Assembly: GCA_002471185.1 (NCBI GenBank)
Contig: DKPL01000003.1
Location: 1 to 56,284 of the forward strand
Direction of reading: 5' to 3'
DNA from: Bacteroides sp. UBA7335
GTDB lineage: Bacteria > Bacteroidota > Bacteroidia > Bacteroidales > Bacteroidaceae
Length of the DNA: 56,284 nt
Positions within the stretch are counted from its first letter, which is position 1; each line of letters starts with the position of its first letter. The translations under genes and the position numbers were made by a program. Under the pieces are notes generated by a model. The model was not told the origin of the DNA. It was given only the letters and a program-made list of their open reading frames with translations, and made no database searches. This document shows positions 52,924 to 56,284 of this stretch, in pieces.

Positions 52924-53424
52924 CTATTTGTCAGGAGTAAATACAATACAGAGTGTTTCTGCGTTATACTCAAAATAGAGATATAAGTTGTGTTCATCTC
53001 CTGTATATGAAGTAGCCTTAGTCATCGCTTCAATAATAAATTTTCCTAGGGTGTCTTTGCTATCCTTCACTGAACTACTTTTCACTCTAGTGCTAAATGT
53101 ATTATCTACTCCGTTGGCTTGCCAAGTCCCATTCATTACTACTGCTCCACTGCCTACAAAGTCACCGCTGATTATATCGTTCTCGGTGCTACCCGTAAAT
53201 TCTACCTTAAAATAACGCGTTCCGGTAAGCGGGTTGTATGAGTCGAGAATCTTTTCATCAACTCCCGGAAACTTATACCAACTATACTCGTTCTTTTTTA
53301 CAATGTAAGTCATTCTCCAAGTTTTCCCGGTGAAAATCTTTTGCACATCATCCGAGTCGTTGCAACTTCCCAATAAAAAAGGAAGTAGCAACACCATTAA
53401 CCAACCCCATTTACCTTTTGCCAT
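52924..53424 (-). CDS. DUF4847 family lipoprotein
   Basis: The 166-residue protein has a lipoprotein signal ending LLGSC and a beta-rich domain: GKTWRMTYIV near the start, YFKVEFTG in the middle and LYLYFEYNAETLCIVFTPDK at the end. This matches the Bacteroidales DUF4847 family of unknown role. It begins 20 bases after the M3 peptidase gene ends, so it may be co-transcribed with it and with the dCMP deaminase gene, 18 bases downstream. Confidence 0.84.
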   Translation of the reverse strand: MAKGKWGWLMVLLLPFLLGSCNDSDDVQKIFTGKTWRMTYIVKKNEYSWYKFPGVDEKILDSYNPLTGTRYFKVEFTGSTENDIISGDFVGSGAVVMNGTWQANGVDNTFSTRVKSSSVKDSKDTLGKFIIEAMTKATSYTGDEHNLYLYFEYNAETLCIVFTPDK

Positions 53425-53444
53425 CGCGTTGTTTTTTTAAGGAA

Positions 53445-55550
53445 TTAATCAACAAGAATACCGTTTCTTTTTAGCAAAGCATCGATAGTTGGTTCTTGTC
53501 CTCTAAAGCGCTTGTAAATAACCATAGGGTGCTCAGTCCCGCCAGTCGAAAGAATATTGTAGCGGAATGCATCAGCTACTTCTTGATTAAATAATCCTTT
53601 CTCTTTGAACATTGAGAATGCATCTGCATCGAGAACTTCGGCCCATTTGTAGCTATAGTATCCAGCCGAATAACCACCGGCAAAAATATGCGAGAATTGA
53701 GTACTCATACACGTTTCATCTACTACAGGCAGAATTTGCGCTTTGCTCCATGCCTCTTTTTCAAATGCTTTCACATCGCCTGTGAAAGGTGTGTTACGAG
53801 TGAACCAAGCCATATCGAGTAAACCAAAGCTTACTTGACGCAAACAGGTATAGGCTGCATTGAAATTGGCAGCATCTTTGATACGCTTAATCAACTCGGC
53901 AGGAATGTTTTCGCCAGTTTGATAATGTTTGGCAAATGTATTTAAGAACTCTTCTTCTGTTGCAAAGTTTTCCATAATTTGCGAAGGAAGCTCCACAAAG
54001 TCGCGATAAACACTCGTTCCACTCATGCTTTCGTAGGTAGTGTTTGCAAACATACCGTGTAGTGCATGACCAAACTCATGCAAGAATGTTTCAAACTCGT
54101 CATAAGTAAGCAAAGATGGCTTACTTTCAGTTGGTTTGGTAAAGTTCATTACAATAGATACATGCGGACGTGTCTCTTTACCTGTCTTCTCATCTTTGCT
54201 TTGACCCTTATAATCTGTCATCCAAGCTCCCGAACGTTTGCCGGCACGCGGATGAAAATCTGTATAAAGCACAGATAGAAATTTGCCGTCTTTGTCGAAA
54301 ACTTCGTATGCGTCTACATCTTTGTGATATACCGGAATGTCGCTATTCTTTTTGAACGTGATGCCGTAAAGTTGAGTAGCTAAACCAAATACCCCCTTCT
54401 TTACATTTTCCAACTCGAAGTAAGGACGTAGCATCTCTTCGTTAAAATTGAATTTTTTGTCTTTCAGCTGTTCTGCATAAAAACCCCAATCCCAAGGCAT
54501 TAATTGGAAATCTGTACCTTGATTTTGACGTGCAAACTCTTGTAACTCTTGATATTCATTTTGAGCAATTGGCATATATGCATCAATCAGCTGATTGAGC
54601 AATGCATAAACTGCTTCGCTGTTTTCGGCCATACGTTCTTTCAAAACATATTCAGCAAAATTGTCGAAACCAAGAAGCTGAGCAATCTCCATGCGGGTGT
54701 TTACTAGCTCTTTTACAATTTCGATGTTGTTGTAATCATTGGCTTTTGTGCACTTAGTATTGTATGCCAAATAAAGCTCTTTACGTAAATCACGATTTTG
54801 AGAATATTGCATAAAAGGAATGTAGCTGGGGGCTTGAAGCGTAAAGCACCATCCCTCTTTTCCTTTTTCTTTTGCCGTTTCAGCAGCAGCAGCTATTACA
54901 TCATCAGGAAGACCAATAAGTTGTGACTTATCAGTCAATAACAACGTATATTCATTTGTTTCCTTCAGGTTGTTTTGTCCAAACTGAAGACTCAGTAAGT
55001 TCAACTTCTCTGATAGTTTACGGTATTTTTGTTGATCAGCTTCTGATAGATTTGCTCCATAACGAACAAAACCTTTATAGATTTTCTCAGTCAATCTTTT
55101 TTGTTCCGGGTTCAGGTTTAGCTCATCCATCTGATCGTACACAGACTTGATACGTGCAAAAAGCTTTGCATTTAATTGAATGTTATTGCTATGCTCGTTG
55201 AGTGCTGGAGCTAACTTTTGAGCTAAGTCTAGCATTTCATCATTTGTTTCTGCACTTTGCAAATTGCCAAATACGGTACCCACATGTCCAAATAGCTCTC
55301 CCGATTTTTCGTAAGCCAATATTGTGTTATCAAAAGTTGGAGCAGCCGGATTGTTTACTATGGCATCAATGTCAGCATTGTGTTGACGCATACCTTCGAT
55401 AATGGCCGGTTCATAATGTTCAACTTTGATTTTATCAAATGGAGCAGTATTGTGCGGGGTATTGTACTTTTCAAAAAAAGGATTCTGAGCGTTTATCATA
55501 CTTATAATGCAAGATGCTACAAGTGTAGCAGTTATTTTTCTAATATTCAT
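53445..55550 (-). CDS. M3 family metallopeptidase (peptidyl-dipeptidase Dcp-like)
   Basis: The 701-residue protein has a signal peptide (cleavage near INAQ) and the M3 peptidase fold. The zinc-site HEFGH begins at His491, followed by the third ligand Glu in the expected 25-residue range (SGTSVYRDFVELPSQIMENFA). The ending FRGQEPTIDALLKRNGI is typical of Dcp-type enzymes. It would cut dipeptides from peptide C termini in the periplasm. The gene has no recognised partner upstream, and a terminator for GAPDH lies 140 bases before its start. Confidence 0.94.
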   Translation of the reverse strand: MNIRKITATLVASCIISMINAQNPFFEKYNTPHNTAPFDKIKVEHYEPAIIEGMRQHNADIDAIVNNPAAPTFDNTILAYEKSGELFGHVGTVFGNLQSAETNDEMLDLAQKLAPALNEHSNNIQLNAKLFARIKSVYDQMDELNLNPEQKRLTEKIYKGFVRYGANLSEADQQKYRKLSEKLNLLSLQFGQNNLKETNEYTLLLTDKSQLIGLPDDVIAAAAETAKEKGKEGWCFTLQAPSYIPFMQYSQNRDLRKELYLAYNTKCTKANDYNNIEIVKELVNTRMEIAQLLGFDNFAEYVLKERMAENSEAVYALLNQLIDAYMPIAQNEYQELQEFARQNQGTDFQLMPWDWGFYAEQLKDKKFNFNEEMLRPYFELENVKKGVFGLATQLYGITFKKNSDIPVYHKDVDAYEVFDKDGKFLSVLYTDFHPRAGKRSGAWMTDYKGQSKDEKTGKETRPHVSIVMNFTKPTESKPSLLTYDEFETFLHEFGHALHGMFANTTYESMSGTSVYRDFVELPSQIMENFATEEEFLNTFAKHYQTGENIPAELIKRIKDAANFNAAYTCLRQVSFGLLDMAWFTRNTPFTGDVKAFEKEAWSKAQILPVVDETCMSTQFSHIFAGGYSAGYYSYKWAEVLDADAFSMFKEKGLFNQEVADAFRYNILSTGGTEHPMVIYKRFRGQEPTIDALLKRNGILVD

Positions 55551-55692
55551 GAAGTTTATAAATGTGTATTAATAACAACGTTTACACAAACGTACAAATT
55601 TTGTCGCTATTTTTGCTTAGAAGTTGATTCTTTTTAAAAAGTATTAGTGATTAACCTAATTTTTAATAGTTAAGTGATAGGTTTATTAATAA

Positions 55693-55728
55693 AAAAAGGT
55701 CGCTTTGAGTAATCAAAGCGACCTTTTT
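55693..55728 (-). terminator. Terminator of the GAPDH gene
   Basis: AAAAAGGTCGCTTTGA (55693-55708) pairs perfectly with TCAAAGCGACCTTTTT (55713-55728) across a 4-base loop. It lies just after the minus-strand gap stop codon. Confidence 0.95.
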
Positions 55729-55747
55729 AAAAGTTATATAAGGCTGA

Positions 55748-56284
55748 TTATTTAGAGATAACGCGAGCCATTTCCAATACTTTGTTTGAATAACCCCATT
55801 CGTTGTCATACCAAGAAACAACTTTAGCGAAGTTATCATCCAAAGAGATACCAGCTTTAGCATCGAAGATAGAAGTCAAAGCGCAACCACGGAAATCTGT
55901 AGATACAACTGCATCTTCAGTATATCCAAGTACACCTTTCAATTCGCCTTCAGAAGCTTCTTTCATAGCTGCACAGATTTCTGCCATTGAAGCGCCTTTT
56001 TCAAGAACAACTGTCAAGTCTACTACTGATACGTCAGAAGTTGGAACACGGAAAGCCATACCTGTAAGTTTGCCGTTCAATACTGGCAATACTTTACCTA
56101 CAGCTTTAGCAGCACCTGTAGAAGAAGGGATGATGTTTTCTAGGATACCACGACCACCTCTCCAGTCTTTCTTAGAAGGACCGTCTACTGTTTTTTGAGT
56201 TGCAGTAGCAGCGTGAACTGTAGTCATCAAACCTTTAACGATACCGAACTTGTCGTTCAATACTTTAGCGATAGGAGCCAAACA
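55748..56284 (-). CDS. gap: Glyceraldehyde-3-phosphate dehydrogenase, C-terminal half (runs off the window)
   Basis: Type I GAPDH oxidises glyceraldehyde-3-phosphate with NAD in glycolysis. The window holds only about the last 178 residues, starting at CLAPIAKVLNDKFGIV, just after the catalytic SCTTN loop, whose Cys therefore lies outside. Present are the TTVHAATATQKTVDGPSKKDWRGGRG loop with the catalytic His, IIPSSTGAAKAVGKVLP, GMAFRVPTSDVSVVDLT and the final SWYDNEWGYSNKV. The apparent ATG/TTG start in the window is not the true start. Confidence 0.96.
   Translation of the reverse strand, partial: CLAPIAKVLNDKFGIVKGLMTTVHAATATQKTVDGPSKKDWRGGRGILENIIPSSTGAAKAVGKVLPVLNGKLTGMAFRVPTSDVSVVDLTVVLEKGASMAEICAAMKEASEGELKGVLGYTEDAVVSTDFRGCALTSIFDAKAGISLDDNFAKVVSWYDNEWGYSNKVLEMARVISK

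Overview
The window reads as chromosomal DNA of a Bacteroides-type organism (order Bacteroidales). Three things point there. Promoters fit the Bacteroides pattern of TTTG about 20 bases ahead of TAnnTTTG (for example 4621-4651, 7193-7224, 36004-36035). Many genes belong to families largely restricted to Bacteroidales: fimbrillin-like lipoprotein, DUF3256, DUF4847, DUF4954, DUF5056, DUF6249, DUF6769, BtuG-type propellers and a hybrid two-component system. Ribosome-binding sites are mostly weak and A-rich. No window-wide mobile element is visible; almost everything is intact single-copy chromosomal sequence.

Layout. 1-6.4 kb: a small lipoprotein, the GTPase HflX, a DUF4954 left-handed beta-helix protein, a small minus-strand gene and class I fumarase. 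6.4-7.2 kb: a decayed stretch holding a broken phage-antirepressor-like (BRO-N) gene. 7.2-11.7 kb: a cobalamin riboswitch driving two propeller-type surface lipoproteins (the second BtuG-like) and the TonB receptor BtuB. 11.8-20.2 kb, minus strand: a PL10 pectate lyase, a three-part RND drug-type efflux pump, RsgA and ribosome recycling factor. 20.4-25.1 kb: a complete L-rhamnose operon, rhaB-rhaA-rhaT-rhaD. 25.3-29.4 kb: a fimbrillin-like lipoprotein, an ECF sigma operon with two membrane proteins, and an RsmF-type rRNA methyltransferase. 29.7-35.9 kb, minus strand: a metal-type RND pump with a histidine-rich adaptor and a His/Cys-rich DUF6769 protein ahead of it. 36.2-44.9 kb: a small lipoprotein, a cupin, a two-domain pectin esterase, an alpha/beta hydrolase and a large hybrid sensor-regulator. 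45.1-56.3 kb: housekeeping genes, including a sugar-kinase-like protein, tRNA-Gly, tRNA-Tyr, ribH, a YfgM-like protein, recF with DUF721, 5-formyl-THF cyclo-ligase, a C-terminal processing protease, dCMP deaminase, a DUF4847 lipoprotein, an M3 peptidase and the C-terminal half of GAPDH.

How the genes work together. Pectate lyase, pectin methylesterase/acetylesterase, the second esterase, the hybrid sensor and the rhamnose operon together suggest use of pectin and rhamnogalacturonan, although no SusC/SusD pair lies in the window. The btu operon serves vitamin B12 capture at the cell surface. The two RND systems export different substrate classes.

The least explained sequence is intergenic. 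Three short arrays (4394-4460, 29523-29675, 50085-50162) are built of palindromic units with a 22-23 bp period but mostly different unit sequences. I regard these as the best candidates for something not yet described. Next are the degraded phage/IS-like patch before the btu riboswitch and a well-formed ECF-type promoter in front of the sigma operon.
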